From: an uncultured Clostridia bacterium
GTDB taxonomy: Bacteria; Bacillota; Clostridia; Peptostreptococcales; Anaerovoracaceae
Assembly (NCBI GenBank): GCA_934247125.1
Contig: CAKQIZ010000001.1
Coordinates: forward strand, 1-64,000
Direction: 5' to 3'
Length of the DNA stretch: 64,000 nucleotides
Made by a program: the position numbers and the translations under genes. The notes under the pieces were generated by a model. The model was not told the origin of the DNA. It saw nothing but the letters and a program-made list of their open reading frames with translations, and made no database searches. Within the stretch, counting starts at the first letter, position 1, and every line of letters starts with the position of its first letter. Positions 1 to 8,665 of the stretch are shown one piece after another.

Positions 1-63
<63 letters not shown>

Positions 64-72
64 ATTTTTTAA

Positions 73-149
73 GGGCTCATAGCTCAGCTGGATAGAGCAA
101 CGGCCTTCTAAGCCGTGTGTCCGGGGTTCGAATCCCTGTGGGCTCGCCA
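73..149 (+). tRNA. tRNA-Arg(TCT)
   Basis: Full cloverleaf with encoded CCA at 147-149. The anticodon stem ACGGC/GCCGT holds the loop CTTCTAA (anticodon TCT, reads AGA), the codon that dominates Arg usage in this window. The acceptor stem GGGCTCA/TGGGCTC closes with two G-T wobble pairs. Array member, 9 bases after tRNA-Gly. Confidence 0.95.
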
Positions 150-162
150 TTTTAAAAAAAGA

Positions 163-238
163 TGGGGTATAGCCAAGTCGGTAAGGCAACGGACTTTGAC
201 TCCGTCATGCGTAGGTTCGAGTCCTGCTACCCCAGCCA
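163..238 (+). tRNA. tRNA-Gln(TTG)
   Basis: Cloverleaf with acceptor TGGGGTA/TACCCCA, anticodon stem ACGGA/TCCGT, loop CTTTGAC (anticodon TTG) and encoded CCA. The U1-A72 acceptor pair is typical of bacterial tRNA-Gln. Confidence 0.95.
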
Positions 239-242
239 ATAT

Positions 243-318
243 GACCCATTAGCTCAGTCGGCAGAGCACTTGACTTTTAATCAAGGTGTCCGGAGTTCGA
301 ATCTCCGATGGGTCACCA
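243..318 (+). tRNA. tRNA-Lys(TTT)
   Basis: Cloverleaf with acceptor GACCCAT/ATGGGTC, anticodon stem CTTGA/TCAAG, loop CTTTTAA (anticodon TTT) and encoded CCA at 316-318. Only four bases separate it from tRNA-Gln, so both must be released from a common precursor. Confidence 0.95.
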
Positions 319-375
319 TAAAAAAGGCTTGGGGTCATCTGAAATAACAGGCATGGACTTGTCGCGAGAGCATGA

Positions 376-464
376 GGAGAGGTGTCCGAGTGGTTTAAGG
401 AGCTGGTCTTGAAAACCAGTGACTCCGAAAGGGGCCGTGGGTTCGAATCCCACCCTCTCCGCCA
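376..464 (+). tRNA. tRNA-Ser(TGA)
   Basis: Long class II tRNA with acceptor GGAGAGG/CCTCTCC, anticodon stem CTGGT/ACCAG, loop CTTGAAA (anticodon TGA), an extra variable arm and encoded CCA. Its 3' trailer is nearly identical to that of the next tRNA-Ser (see repeat entries). Confidence 0.95.
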
Positions 465-474
465 TATATGCGGA
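456..474 (+). repeat. Shared 3' end/trailer of the two tRNA-Ser genes, copy 1
   Basis: TCTCCGCCATATATGCGGA covers the last 9 bases of tRNA-Ser(TGA) plus 10 bases of trailer and occurs again at 619-637. TCCGC and GCGGA can pair, so the trailer could fold back on the discriminator and CCA end. Identity extending beyond the mature tRNA suggests gene duplication or conversion. Confidence 0.8.
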
Positions 475-536
475 GGCTTCGTCGGAAGTCGATTGGCTTA
501 TACCACATATAATTGAATAGAAGTTTAGTTTAGCCT

Positions 537-627
537 GGAGAAGTACTCAAGAGGCTGAAGAGGACGGTTTGCTAAATCGTTAGGGTTCGCAAGGGCCGCA
601 TGGGTTCGAATCCCATCTTCTCCGCCA
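537..627 (+). tRNA. tRNA-Ser(GCT)
   Basis: Class II tRNA with acceptor GGAGAAG/CTTCTCC, anticodon stem ACGGT/ATCGT (one wobble), loop TTGCTAA (anticodon GCT), a long variable arm and encoded CCA at 625-627. A 72-base spacer separates it from tRNA-Ser(TGA). Confidence 0.95.
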
Positions 628-637
628 TATATGCGGA
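619..637 (+). repeat. Shared 3' end/trailer of the two tRNA-Ser genes, copy 2
   Basis: Second exact copy of the 19-base sequence at 456-474, again spanning the tRNA 3' end and its trailer. The flanking sequences then diverge. Confidence 0.8.
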
Positions 638-663
638 TCGATATGAATCGTTCGCTGCAGTAC

Positions 664-739
664 AGGGGTATAGCTCAGTTGGTAGAGCAGTGGTCTCCAA
701 AACCACGTGCCGTGGGTTCGAATCCTACTGCCCCTGCCA
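664..739 (+). tRNA. tRNA-Trp(CCA)
   Basis: Cloverleaf with acceptor AGGGGTA/TGCCCCT, anticodon stem GTGGT/ACCAC, loop CTCCAAA (anticodon CCA), discriminator G and encoded CCA at 737-739. Confidence 0.95.
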
Positions 740-754
740 ATAACTAAACATAAT

Positions 755-831
755 CGGGGTGTAGCGCAGTTTGGTAGCGCAACTGGTTTGGGACCAGTGG
801 GCCGCGGGTTCAAATCCTGCCACCCCGACCA
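755..831 (+). tRNA. tRNA-Pro(TGG)
   Basis: Cloverleaf with acceptor CGGGGTG/CACCCCG, anticodon stem ACTGG/CCAGT, loop TTTGGGA (anticodon TGG) and encoded CCA at 829-831. Confidence 0.95.
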
Positions 832-847
832 TTATTTGACAACAGAT

Positions 848-924
848 GGGCCATTAGCTCAGTTGGTCAGAGCGTCCGGCTCATAACCGGCAGGTCCGGG
901 GTTCAAGTCCCTGATGGCCCACCA
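848..924 (+). tRNA. tRNA with anticodon CAT (elongator Met or lysidine Ile2)
   Basis: Cloverleaf with acceptor GGGCCAT/ATGGCCC, loop CTCATAA (anticodon CAT), discriminator A and encoded CCA. The paired first base G1-C72 excludes the initiator tRNA. The GGCTCATAACC loop region occurs in both elongator tRNA-Met and the CAT tRNA-Ile2 converted by TilS, so the amino acid cannot be fixed by eye; position between Pro and Phe mildly favours Met. Confidence 0.9.
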
Positions 925-946
925 TAATATTGTTTATAAGTAGTAT

Positions 947-1022
947 GCCCAGATAGCTCAGTTGGTAGAGCAGGGGACTGAAAATCCCCGTGTCCTTGGT
1001 TCGATTCCGAGTCTGGGCACCA
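947..1022 (+). tRNA. tRNA-Phe(GAA)
   Basis: Cloverleaf with acceptor GCCCAGA/TCTGGGC, anticodon stem GGGGA/TCCCC, loop CTGAAAA (anticodon GAA) and encoded CCA at 1020-1022. Last tRNA of the array; a terminator follows 13 bases later. Confidence 0.95.
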
Positions 1023-1035
1023 CTTATTAATAAAG

Positions 1036-1074
1036 ATAATCTCTTGCTGACTATGTCCGAGGGATTATTTTTTT
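1036..1074 (+). terminator. Intrinsic terminator of the tRNA array
   Basis: ATAATCTCT (1036-1044) pairs with AGGGATTAT (1060-1068, one wobble), followed by a run of seven T. It ends the tRNA transcript before tdk. Confidence 0.8.
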
Positions 1075-1148
1075 AATATATGATATTTGTTTTTTAAAGA
1101 TCAGCAAACTTTTTCACCTGAACGCAATGCGAGGAGGAAAGACGGAAA

Positions 1149-1733
1149 ATGGCACAGTTATATTACAGATACAGCACGATGAATGCCGGGAAATCCATAG
1201 AAGTCATAAAAGTGGCTTATAATTATGAGGAACGCGGTAAAAAAGTGCTGGCTCTGGTGCCGGGTATAGATGACCGGTATGGAAAAGGGAAGATAACGTC
1301 GAGAGTCGGACTCAGCCGTGAAGCTACTATAGTCAATGAAGATACTAATATCCTGGAGATATTCATGAGAGAAAACGACATAGAGACGATCGACTGTGTG
1401 GTCGTGGATGAGTGTCAGTTCCTTAAACAGCATCATGTCGAAGAGCTTGTGGAGATAGTCGACAGCTTCAATATACCGGTACTCGCATACGGGCTTAAGA
1501 ATGATTTTAAAAATGAATTGTTTGAAGGATCGTATTATATGTTGATATATGCAGATAAGATCGAGGAAATCAAGACTATCTGCTGGTGCGGCAGGAAGGC
1601 TACGATGGTGGCTAGAGTCATCGACGGCAAATTCGTGAAAAGCGGAGAGCAGATCATGGTCGGAGGCAATGATATGTATGTTTCTCTGTGCAGAAAGCAC
1701 TACAATGAGGGCCGTATAGGCCCTAAGGAGTGA
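1149..1733 (+). CDS. tdk: Thymidine kinase (class II)
   Basis: Phosphorylates thymidine to dTMP with ATP in cytosolic pyrimidine salvage. The P-loop lies at about residues 9-16 (STMNAGKS), the Walker B-like segment VVVDECQF near 84-91, and a C-terminal structural zinc site is suggested by CWC near 144 and CRKH near 181. The 194-residue length is normal for the family. The start is set by GAGGAGG at 1131-1137. It stands alone between the tRNA terminator and a bidirectional terminator shared with the convergent radical SAM gene. Confidence 0.95.
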   Translation: MAQLYYRYSTMNAGKSIEVIKVAYNYEERGKKVLALVPGIDDRYGKGKITSRVGLSREATIVNEDTNILEIFMRENDIETIDCVVVDECQFLKQHHVEELVEIVDSFNIPVLAYGLKNDFKNELFEGSYYMLIYADKIEEIKTICWCGRKATMVARVIDGKFVKSGEQIMVGGNDMYVSLCRKHYNEGRIGPKE

Positions 1734-1746
1734 ATGTGACAACGAA

Positions 1747-1776
1747 AAAACGGATCCGTTTTCAGGATCCGTTTTA
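1747..1776. terminator. Bidirectional terminator between tdk and the radical SAM gene
   Basis: AACGGATCC and GGATCCGTT form a stem flanked by A-runs on the left and T-runs on the right, so it can stop transcription from both sides. It lies between convergent stop codons at 1733 and 1800. Confidence 0.85.
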
Positions 1777-1799
1777 AAATGTCCGCATTTATATCGCTG

Positions 1800-2759
1800 T
1801 TACAGGAGTGTGGATGCCTTCCTGCCCTGCCAGGTATTTCTTTTGCGCATGGTGCTGTGGATGCCGTTCAGGATCGTGCGTTTTTTGTAACTCCAGGCAG
1901 GAGAGATGAGCGTTGAACGCGGTGCGTCGCCTGAGATCCTGTGTACTGTGACATGAGGAGGGATCAGTTCAAGAGCCGATATGACCAGATCGGTATATCC
2001 TTCGATGCTGTCAAAGGACACGTAGTCAGGATAGAGTTTTTCCATGGGAGAACCTTTTACCAGATTGAACATATGGAGTTTTATCCCGAATATGTCCCGG
2101 CTGCATACGTGTTTCACGGAGTCGAGCATCATTTCACGAGTCTCTCCGGGGAGGCCCAGGATCAGATGAGTCACGACGGGGATGTCGCGCCTGATCAGCT
2201 TCTTTACGGCATTGTCGTAATCGTCAAGCGTGTAGCAGAGATTCATCTTTGAGGCAGTTTCTGCATGTATGGTCTGAAGTCCGAGTTCTACCCACATGAA
2301 TGTTTTTTCGTTGAGATCTGCGAGCAGATCGATCACGTCATCCGGCAGACAGTCCGGACGTGTAGCTATGGCTATACCTTTTACAGACGGATGCTTCAAA
2401 GCCGCACAGAACTTTTCGCGAAGTTCGGCAACGGGTGCATATGTATTCGTATGGCTCTGGAAATACGCTATGTAACCTGCGCCGGGCCATTTATCCGAAA
2501 GGAGTGTTATCTGGCTGTTGAGATCGGATATGATATCACCTGAGCCGGCGGCAGTGTCACCTGAGCCGCTCGCTGAACAGAAAAGACAGCCGCCGACACC
2601 TTTTGTGCCGTCACGGTTCGGGCATGTGAACCCACCGTCGATAGACAGTTTGACCATCTTCATTCCGAACTTTTTCTTCAGATAAGTGTTTACAGTGTTG
2701 ATCCTCAGCTCCTGACCGTCAGAGTCGTCGAAAATCAGGGGTTTGCGGCTGCATGCCAT
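1800..2759 (-). CDS. TIGR01212-type radical SAM protein (YtqA/YhcC family, MnmL-like)
   Basis: Radical SAM enzyme of the YhcC (E. coli)/YtqA (B. subtilis) type. The cluster cysteines are C46, C58 and C61 in a CPNRDG...GGCLFC context typical of this family rather than a plain CxxxCxxC. Further family segments are YFQSHTNTY, ATRPDC and LGLPGE. In B. subtilis the family member has been linked to making the mnm5s2U wobble base of tRNA (MnmL, together with MnmM); that role is transferred from family knowledge and no MnmM gene is nearby. 319 residues is the usual length. Convergent with tdk. Confidence 0.85.
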   Translation of the reverse strand: MACSRKPLIFDDSDGQELRINTVNTYLKKKFGMKMVKLSIDGGFTCPNRDGTKGVGGCLFCSASGSGDTAAGSGDIISDLNSQITLLSDKWPGAGYIAYFQSHTNTYAPVAELREKFCAALKHPSVKGIAIATRPDCLPDDVIDLLADLNEKTFMWVELGLQTIHAETASKMNLCYTLDDYDNAVKKLIRRDIPVVTHLILGLPGETREMMLDSVKHVCSRDIFGIKLHMFNLVKGSPMEKLYPDYVSFDSIEGYTDLVISALELIPPHVTVHRISGDAPRSTLISPAWSYKKRTILNGIHSTMRKRNTWQGRKASTLL

Positions 2760-2795
2760 AGTATCGTGCTCCTTTAAAATTTCATTATAAGTACA

Positions 2796-2824
2796 TTTTC
2801 AATAGTCTGATTATATGATATAAT
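2796..2824 (+). promoter_or_regulatory. Probable sigma-A promoter for queH
   Basis: TTTTCA (2796-2801), 17-base spacer, TATAAT (2819-2824). Only 8 bases separate the -10 box from the ATG at 2833, so the transcript would start at about 2831, almost at the start codon. Confidence 0.6.
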
Positions 2825-2832
2825 AAACCATT

Positions 2833-3477
2833 ATGATTGAGAGTAACAAGTGTTTGTTGGAAAATGAAAAAAAATATATGCCCGGAGATGATTTCGGAGA
2901 AACGACTGAAAAGCCGAAGCTGCTTCTGCACAGCTGCTGTGGACCTTGCAGCACTGCGGTGATAGAGCGGCTTACTGATGAATTCGATGTGACAGTGTTC
3001 TTTTACAATCCATGCATAACGGAGGAAAAGGAATACCAGCTCAGGAGAAGCGCTCAGCTGCAGTATCTGGAAAAGTTCAATGAGGAAAATGCAGGAGTGA
3101 CAAGAGTTTACTTTATGGAGATGGATTACAGGCCGCGCGATTTTCTCGAGGCGGTCAGAGGGCTCGAGGACGAACCTGAAGGCGGAGCCAGATGCAGCGT
3201 ATGCTTTAGGCAGAGACTGGAAAAAACAGCTGAAACGGCAAGTCTTTCGGGGTATGACTATTTCGGTACTACGCTGACGGTCAGCCCGCATAAGGATTAC
3301 AAGCTTATTTCCAGGATAGGCGGTGAACTCGCACTCCGATACAGACTTTCATTTCTGGACAGAGACTTCAAGAAAAAAGACGGTTTCAGACGGTCCGTCG
3401 AACTGTCAAAAAAATACGGATTGTACCGCCAGAACTACTGCGGTTGTAAATATTCAAACAGAAGAGGAGATGAGTGA
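2833..3477 (+). CDS. queH: Epoxyqueuosine reductase QueH
   Basis: QueH (formerly DUF208) reduces epoxyqueuosine to queuosine in tRNA and replaces the B12-dependent QueG. Conserved cysteines are visible: HSCCGPCS (about residues 33-40), CSVC (about 121-124) and NYCGCKY near the C-terminus, ligands of the iron-sulfur and second metal site. 214 residues fits. No other queuosine gene is in the window. The first ATG lies about 8 bases after a -10 box and has no ribosome site, so the mRNA may be leaderless; TTG codons at 2854/2857 behind GAGAG are alternative starts. It runs directly into asnA. Confidence 0.9.
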   Translation: MIESNKCLLENEKKYMPGDDFGETTEKPKLLLHSCCGPCSTAVIERLTDEFDVTVFFYNPCITEEKEYQLRRSAQLQYLEKFNEENAGVTRVYFMEMDYRPRDFLEAVRGLEDEPEGGARCSVCFRQRLEKTAETASLSGYDYFGTTLTVSPHKDYKLISRIGGELALRYRLSFLDRDFKKKDGFRRSVELSKKYGLYRQNYCGCKYSNRRGDE

Positions 3478-3479
3478 TA

Positions 3480-4490
3480 ATGAGTGGACTTATAATCCCT
3501 AAGAATTACACACCGTTCATCGACTACATGGAGAGTCAGAGAGCGATCAAGAAAATAAAGGACTTTTTCCAGCAGGAGCTGGCTTACGGTCTAAGGCTGC
3601 GCAGAGTTTCCGCGCCGCTGTTCGTAGCGCCGGAATCCGGACTGAACGACAACCTGAATGGAGTTGAACGTACTGTAAGCTTTACGATAAAGGACATGGA
3701 TGAAAAAGAGGTGGAGATCGTGCAGTCTCTTGCAAAATGGAAGCGAATGGCACTAGGAAGATACAAGTTCAAGCCCGGGACCGGACTTTACACGGACATG
3801 AACGCGATAAGACGTGATGAGGAGCTTGACAATCTTCACTCCATCTACGTAGACCAGTGGGACTGGGAGAAAGTCATAAAAAAGGAAGACAGGACGGAAG
3901 AGTATCTGGAGGAAACTGTAGTAACGCTTTACAATGCTATAAAGAACCTCAACGACTATGTCAACAGACTTTACAATGAACTGAAGACAGAGCTTCCGAA
4001 TGAGATATTCTTCATTACTTCGCAGGAGCTGGAGGATATGTATCCTGACAAGACTCCGAAGGAACGCGAGGATATGATAGCAAGAGAAAAACGTGCCGTT
4101 TTCATCAAGAAAATAGGCGGACAGCTGAAATCGGGACAGAAGCATGACGGAAGAGCTCCGGACTATGATGACTGGGAGCTGAACGGAGATATAATCCTGT
4201 GGAATGATGTGCTGGATCGCGCATTTGAGATTTCTTCTATGGGGATCAGAGTCGACGAGAAAGCGATGGACAGACAGCTGACTCTGGCAGGAGCCGATGA
4301 CAGGCGTAACATGGAATTTCACAGGATGATTCTGAACAGGGAGCTTCCGTATACGATAGGCGGCGGCATCGGTCAGAGCAGACTCTGCATGTATTTCCTC
4401 AGAAAAGCGCATATAGGAGAAGTGCAGGCGTCGATATGGCCCGATGAAATGATCAGGGAGTGCAGGGAAAACGATATTTTCCTGCTGTAG
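3480..4490 (+). CDS. asnA: Aspartate--ammonia ligase
   Basis: AsnA makes asparagine from aspartate, ammonia and ATP; it is a class II aminoacyl-tRNA-synthetase-like enzyme. Family segments include an N-terminal [11 protein letters not shown], the VSAPLFV loop, [15 protein letters not shown] (about residues 99-113), VDQWDWE, and the C-terminal [11 protein letters not shown] (motif 3-like). Length (336 residues) is normal. ATG 3480 is preferred over GTG 3474 because AGAGGAG at 3463-3469 then has good spacing. It starts 3 bases after the queH stop and ends 3 bases before priA, so all three are likely co-transcribed. Confidence 0.95.
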   Translation: MSGLIIPKNYTPFIDYMESQRAIKKIKDFFQQELAYGLRLRRVSAPLFVAPESGLNDNLNGVERTVSFTIKDMDEKEVEIVQSLAKWKRMALGRYKFKPGTGLYTDMNAIRRDEELDNLHSIYVDQWDWEKVIKKEDRTEEYLEETVVTLYNAIKNLNDYVNRLYNELKTELPNEIFFITSQELEDMYPDKTPKEREDMIAREKRAVFIKKIGGQLKSGQKHDGRAPDYDDWELNGDIILWNDVLDRAFEISSMGIRVDEKAMDRQLTLAGADDRRNMEFHRMILNRELPYTIGGGIGQSRLCMYFLRKAHIGEVQASIWPDEMIRECRENDIFLL

Positions 4491-4493
4491 CTG

Positions 4494-6518
4494 ATGAAAT
4501 ACGTAGACCTGGTCATAGACAATAAAAGCGACAGCACAGATATCCTTTATACATACGGATGTGAGGACGACAGCGTCTGCGTCGGAAGCAAGGTATACAT
4601 ACCCTTTGCACGAAGCCGGAATCTTAGAGAAGGCTATGTAGCTGCGGTTTCGGACAGTGTGCCTGAAGGTCTGGGAGCAAAGCTCAGATACGTAGACAGC
4701 GTGGATCCTGACGTCTCGCTCACGCCTGAGATGGTGCGTACAGCACTATGGATGAGGCAGCGATATCTTTGCAGATATATAGATGCGATAAAGTGTTTCA
4801 CACCTGCAGGCAGCAAGCTTAAGAAGGGTGAGAGAAAAGATCCGTTTGCAGGCAGGCGGGGGGTGGAGTCTGAAGTTGCGCAGCTCACGAGGCAGCAGAA
4901 GGATGCGCTTACGGAGATCGGAGCAGCTGTCGAAAGCGGACAGCATGAGAGGTTTCTGATACACGGCGTTACCGGGAGCGGCAAGACTGAGATATATATC
5001 AGAGCGACTGAAAAAGTGCTTGCTAAACGGCGGAAGGCGATCATCCTTGTGCCGGAAATATCGCTCACTGCACAGATAATAGACAGATTCATCGGGAGAT
5101 TCGGGAACGACAGGATCGCAGTGCTGCACAGCAGACTGTCACCGGGAGAGCGATACGATCAGTGGAAAAAGATAAGAGATGGCAGCGTGGATATCGTCAT
5201 CGGAGCAAGATCGGCGGTGTTCGCGCCGCTTGAGCATCTTGGGCTGATCGTTGTGGACGAGGAGCACGAATCCACGTACAAATCAGACCATACTCCCAAG
5301 TATGATACTGTAGAGGTGTCTGTAAAACGTCTGCAGGATAAAGACAGCAGAGGTGTCCTGATACTTGGCAGCGCCACACCGTCGGTAGCGACATACAGGA
5401 GAAGCGAAGAAGGCATATACCGGCTTATAAAGCTCACGGAAAGATACAATAAAGTGAGTATGCCGGAAGTAACGGTGACTGATATGCGAGAGGAGCTCAG
5501 ATCCGGGAACACATCAGTGATAGGCGGAAGGCTCTGCCAGTCGATGAAAGAGCAGCTCGGCGCAGGCAGGCAGGTGATGCTCTTTTTGAACCGCCGTGGA
5601 TATTCGACGTTCATTTCGTGCAGAGAATGCGGTTATGTCGCAAAATGCCCGACTTGCGGGCTTTCTCTGACTTATCATAAAAAAAACGGCAGCGCAGTAT
5701 GCCATTACTGCGGCTATCAGACAGCGGCCATAAACAGTTGTCCTGACTGCGGCAGCCGATATGTGAAATATTTCGGCAGCGGGACCGAAAAAGTCGAAGA
5801 GACCGTTTCGGCAATGTTTCCGGAGTACAGCACAGAAAGACTGGATCTTGACTCCATAAGGAAAAAAGGCGAGCTTGAGCGCAGACTCAGAGCATTTCAA
5901 AAGGGGAAGACAGATATACTGATAGGGACACAGCTGATCGCAAAGGGACTCGATTTTAAAAACGTCGGGCTGGTAGGGATAATATCGGCTGACGTTGCAC
6001 TGAACATACCTGACTTCAGATCTCCGGAAAGAGCGCTGCAGCTTATCGTACAGGCTGCCGGACGTGCCGGCAGGGGAGACGAAAAGGGAAAAGTCGTGAT
6101 ACAGACATACAGCCCTGAGCACTATGCCGTAGCATTTGCAGCGGAACAGGATTACGAAGGCTTTTACAAAACGGAGATACAGCTCAGAAAATATATGGGA
6201 TATCCGCCGTTCAGCGACATGTTCCAGATACTGTTCACATCTGCAGATCAGCAGGAGGCGCTGAGAGGTGCGCAGAGCTGGCACGACAGGATAATGAATG
6301 CACTGCCGGAAGGAGAGAAAAACAATCTTTTCAGACCGCAGGAAGCATACATGAGCAAAATAAAAGAAAAATACAGATATTCGATGCTCATAAAATGCCC
6401 GAAAGGCAGACGCAGAGAATATTCAGATATAATAAATTCCGTAAAGGAAGAAGACAAGAAGGACAGAAAGAAAAATTATACAGCGGTCACGGACATAAAT
6501 CCGTACAGCTTTGAATAG
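4494..6518 (+). CDS. priA: Primosomal replication helicase N' (PriA)
   Basis: PriA recognises stalled forks and reloads the replisome. Domains: N-terminal DNA-binding part (about 1-110), DEAD/helicase core with Walker A GVTGSGKTE (about 157-165) and DEEHESTYKSD (about 255-265), a zinc-binding insert with CRECGYVAKCPTCG and CHYCG...CPDCG (about 377-420), and helicase motifs ending in QAAGRAGRG. At 674 residues it is shorter than the E. coli and B. subtilis proteins but no motif is missing. There is no strong ribosome site, suggesting coupling to asnA 3 bases upstream. It opens the priA-def-fmt block common in Firmicutes; coaBC, often upstream, is absent. Confidence 0.95.
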   Translation: MKYVDLVIDNKSDSTDILYTYGCEDDSVCVGSKVYIPFARSRNLREGYVAAVSDSVPEGLGAKLRYVDSVDPDVSLTPEMVRTALWMRQRYLCRYIDAIKCFTPAGSKLKKGERKDPFAGRRGVESEVAQLTRQQKDALTEIGAAVESGQHERFLIHGVTGSGKTEIYIRATEKVLAKRRKAIILVPEISLTAQIIDRFIGRFGNDRIAVLHSRLSPGERYDQWKKIRDGSVDIVIGARSAVFAPLEHLGLIVVDEEHESTYKSDHTPKYDTVEVSVKRLQDKDSRGVLILGSATPSVATYRRSEEGIYRLIKLTERYNKVSMPEVTVTDMREELRSGNTSVIGGRLCQSMKEQLGAGRQVMLFLNRRGYSTFISCRECGYVAKCPTCGLSLTYHKKNGSAVCHYCGYQTAAINSCPDCGSRYVKYFGSGTEKVEETVSAMFPEYSTERLDLDSIRKKGELERRLRAFQKGKTDILIGTQLIAKGLDFKNVGLVGIISADVALNIPDFRSPERALQLIVQAAGRAGRGDEKGKVVIQTYSPEHYAVAFAAEQDYEGFYKTEIQLRKYMGYPPFSDMFQILFTSADQQEALRGAQSWHDRIMNALPEGEKNNLFRPQEAYMSKIKEKYRYSMLIKCPKGRRREYSDIINSVKEEDKKDRKKNYTAVTDINPYSFE

Positions 6519-6532
6519 GAGGTTTTGATTCG

Positions 6533-7003
6533 ATGGCACTCAGAAACATAGTCACAGAGGGGGATCCTATCCTCAGGAAAAAATGCCGGGAAGTCGACAA
6601 AGTGGATGACAGGATAAGGACGATCCTTGACGACATGGCAGAGACGATGAGAGAAGCGAACGGCGTAGGGCTGGCAGCTCCCCAGATCGGCATGATGAGA
6701 AGGATGTTCGTGGCAGAGCCTGAACCGGATGAGATATATTATTTCGTGAATCCGGAGATAATAAACATGTCAGGAACTCAGGAAAGCGAGGAAGGCTGTC
6801 TTTCAGTTCCGGGATATTCGGGTCTGGTTGACCGTCCGGAGAAGATAAAGATAAAGGGTCTGGACAGGAACGGGGAACTGCAGGAATATGAATTCGAAGG
6901 ATTCAGAGCCATCGTTATGTGCCATGAATATGATCACCTCGACGGGATACTTTACACAGACAAGGCAAAAGAGGTGTACCAGATAACGGCAGAGGGGGAA
7001 TGA
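6533..7003 (+). CDS. def: Peptide deformylase
   Basis: Removes the N-formyl group from nascent proteins; metal-dependent. All three signature motifs are present: GVGLAAPQIG (44-53), EGCLS (87-91, metal ligand C89) and HEYDH (131-135, metal ligands H131 and H135, catalytic E132). 156 residues is typical. AGGAGG lies 10-15 bases before ATG 6533. Co-transcribed with fmt, the enzyme that adds the formyl group on Met-tRNA. Confidence 0.97.
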   Translation: MALRNIVTEGDPILRKKCREVDKVDDRIRTILDDMAETMREANGVGLAAPQIGMMRRMFVAEPEPDEIYYFVNPEIINMSGTQESEEGCLSVPGYSGLVDRPEKIKIKGLDRNGELQEYEFEGFRAIVMCHEYDHLDGILYTDKAKEVYQITAEGE

Positions 7004-7010
7004 TGTTTAT

Positions 7011-7937
7011 ATGATGAAGATCGTTTATATGGGAACTCCGGATTTTGCGGTACCTGCGCTGGAATCTCTTCACAGAGAGGGTTACGAGATACCTTTCGTT
7101 GTCACTCAGCCTGACGCTCTGCGGGATCGCGGCAAAAAGATGAAATTCTCTCCGGTGAAGGAAAAGGCACTGGAGCTGGGACTTGAAGTGCTGCAGCCGG
7201 AGAAGATGAGAAAAGATGAAGGATTCATAAAGATGCTCAGAGACACAGCGCCGGATCTTATCGTAGTAGCTGCGTACGGTCAGCTGCTTCCAAAGGAAGT
7301 GCTGGACATACCGGCTAAGGGATGTGTGAATATACACGGATCGCTGCTGCCGAGGTTCAGAGGCGCAGCGCCGGTACAGAGAGCTATCATAGCCGGGGAT
7401 GAAGAGACCGGGATCACGCTGATGTATATGGAGGAAGGGCTCGATACGGGTGATATGATCGCCAAAAGGTCGACGTCCACTGCGGGGAAAACAGGACAGC
7501 AGCTCCATGACGAGCTTTCACAGATGGGCGCGGAACTTCTGGTAGAGACGATACCGCATCTGGACACGATCACTGCTGAAAAGCAGAATGATGAAGAATC
7601 CACTTATGCGCCTATGATATCAAAGAGTGAAGGTCATATGGATTTTTCGAAGACTCCTGATGAAATCGAGCGCACCATAAGGGCCTTTGATCCCTGGCCG
7701 GGCTCATATGTGTACTGCGGGGACAAGATCATGAAGCTGTGGCAGGCAGAGGTACCAGGCAGGAAAACAGATGCAGCAGACGGTACAGTACTCGGAGCAG
7801 GAGAGAGCGGCATTGATGTCGCAGCGGCGGGAGAAGTGCTGAGAATAACGCAGATACAGGTGCCAGGCAAAAAAAGAGTCGCTGTCAGAGAATATTTAAA
7901 AGGCAATTCCATTGAAATTGGAACGATTTTAGGATAA
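7011..7937 (+). CDS. fmt: Methionyl-tRNA formyltransferase
   Basis: Transfers a formyl group from 10-formyl-THF to initiator Met-tRNA. N-terminal formyltransferase domain with GTPDFAVPALE, the HGSLLPRFRGAAPVQ loop (about 110-124) and EGLDTGDM; the C-terminal OB-like domain starts near 205. 308 residues is normal. Two consecutive ATG codons at 7011/7014 make the exact start uncertain by one residue. Eight bases after def, as in most Firmicutes. Confidence 0.97.
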   Translation: MMKIVYMGTPDFAVPALESLHREGYEIPFVVTQPDALRDRGKKMKFSPVKEKALELGLEVLQPEKMRKDEGFIKMLRDTAPDLIVVAAYGQLLPKEVLDIPAKGCVNIHGSLLPRFRGAAPVQRAIIAGDEETGITLMYMEEGLDTGDMIAKRSTSTAGKTGQQLHDELSQMGAELLVETIPHLDTITAEKQNDEESTYAPMISKSEGHMDFSKTPDEIERTIRAFDPWPGSYVYCGDKIMKLWQAEVPGRKTDAADGTVLGAGESGIDVAAAGEVLRITQIQVPGKKRVAVREYLKGNSIEIGTILG

Positions 7938-7960
7938 AATCAGATTCGGAGGAATAATAT

Positions 7961-8665
7961 ATGTATTTTGGCATGTTTGATCCAACAGTCATTTTGCTGA
8001 TACCGGCGATCATTTTTTCCCTGTACGCGCAGGCTAAGGTGAAAAGTGCATACAGCAGATATTCAGGTATAGCAAACAGAAGAAGTCTGACAGGACGTCA
8101 GGCGGCACGGATGATACTGGACAGCAACGGACTCAGCCATGTCCCTATAGAAATGGTATCAGGGACACTTACAGATCATTATGATCCGTCAAAAGATGTG
8201 ATGCGTCTTTCGGCGCAAGTATACAACGGAACATCCATAGCAGCTGTGAGTATTGCAGCCCATGAATCGGGGCATGCGATACAGGACGGGACTGCCTATG
8301 GCTTTTTGCGTTTCAGGAATGCGATAGCACCTGTTGTAAATCTCGTGTCAGCGGCATCGTGGCCGCTGCTGCTGATAGGTCTTATGGTGATCTGGGCGGG
8401 AAACAGGACGACAGGCAATCTCATCTTCGATCTTGGAGTGATATTTTTTGCCGTGGTAGTGCTGTTTCATACGATCACACTGCCGGTGGAATTCAATGCG
8501 AGCAGCAGAGCTGTAAAGCAGATGCAGGCGCTGAATATAATAGACGCATCTGAAGTAAAAGGTGCCAGGAAGGTATTGTCGGCTGCAGCGATGACATATG
8601 TGGCAGCACTGGCTACAGCAGTCGCAAATCTGATAAGAATATTAATGATTAGGGGGCGCGATTGA
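7961..8665 (+). CDS. Zinc metallopeptidase, YugP family
   Basis: Membrane-embedded neutral zinc metallopeptidase of the YugP family (Zn_peptidase_2). Zinc-binding helix HESGH at residues 101-105; hydrophobic segments near the N-terminus (8-24), around 123-150 and 157-175, and at the C-terminus. The substrate is unknown; in Firmicutes the gene regularly sits between fmt and rsmB, as here. A GGAGGAATAT ribosome site precedes ATG 7961. Its stop codon overlaps the rsmB start by one base (TGATG). Confidence 0.88.
   Translation: MYFGMFDPTVILLIPAIIFSLYAQAKVKSAYSRYSGIANRRSLTGRQAARMILDSNGLSHVPIEMVSGTLTDHYDPSKDVMRLSAQVYNGTSIAAVSIAAHESGHAIQDGTAYGFLRFRNAIAPVVNLVSAASWPLLLIGLMVIWAGNRTTGNLIFDLGVIFFAVVVLFHTITLPVEFNASSRAVKQMQALNIIDASEVKGARKVLSAAAMTYVAALATAVANLIRILMIRGRD

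Noticed and set aside
580-813. Minus-strand open frame over the tRNA array
   Set aside because: It is only the complement of tRNA-Ser, tRNA-Trp and tRNA-Pro; tRNA folds explain the sequence. The plus-strand frame at 162-347 is rejected for the same reason.
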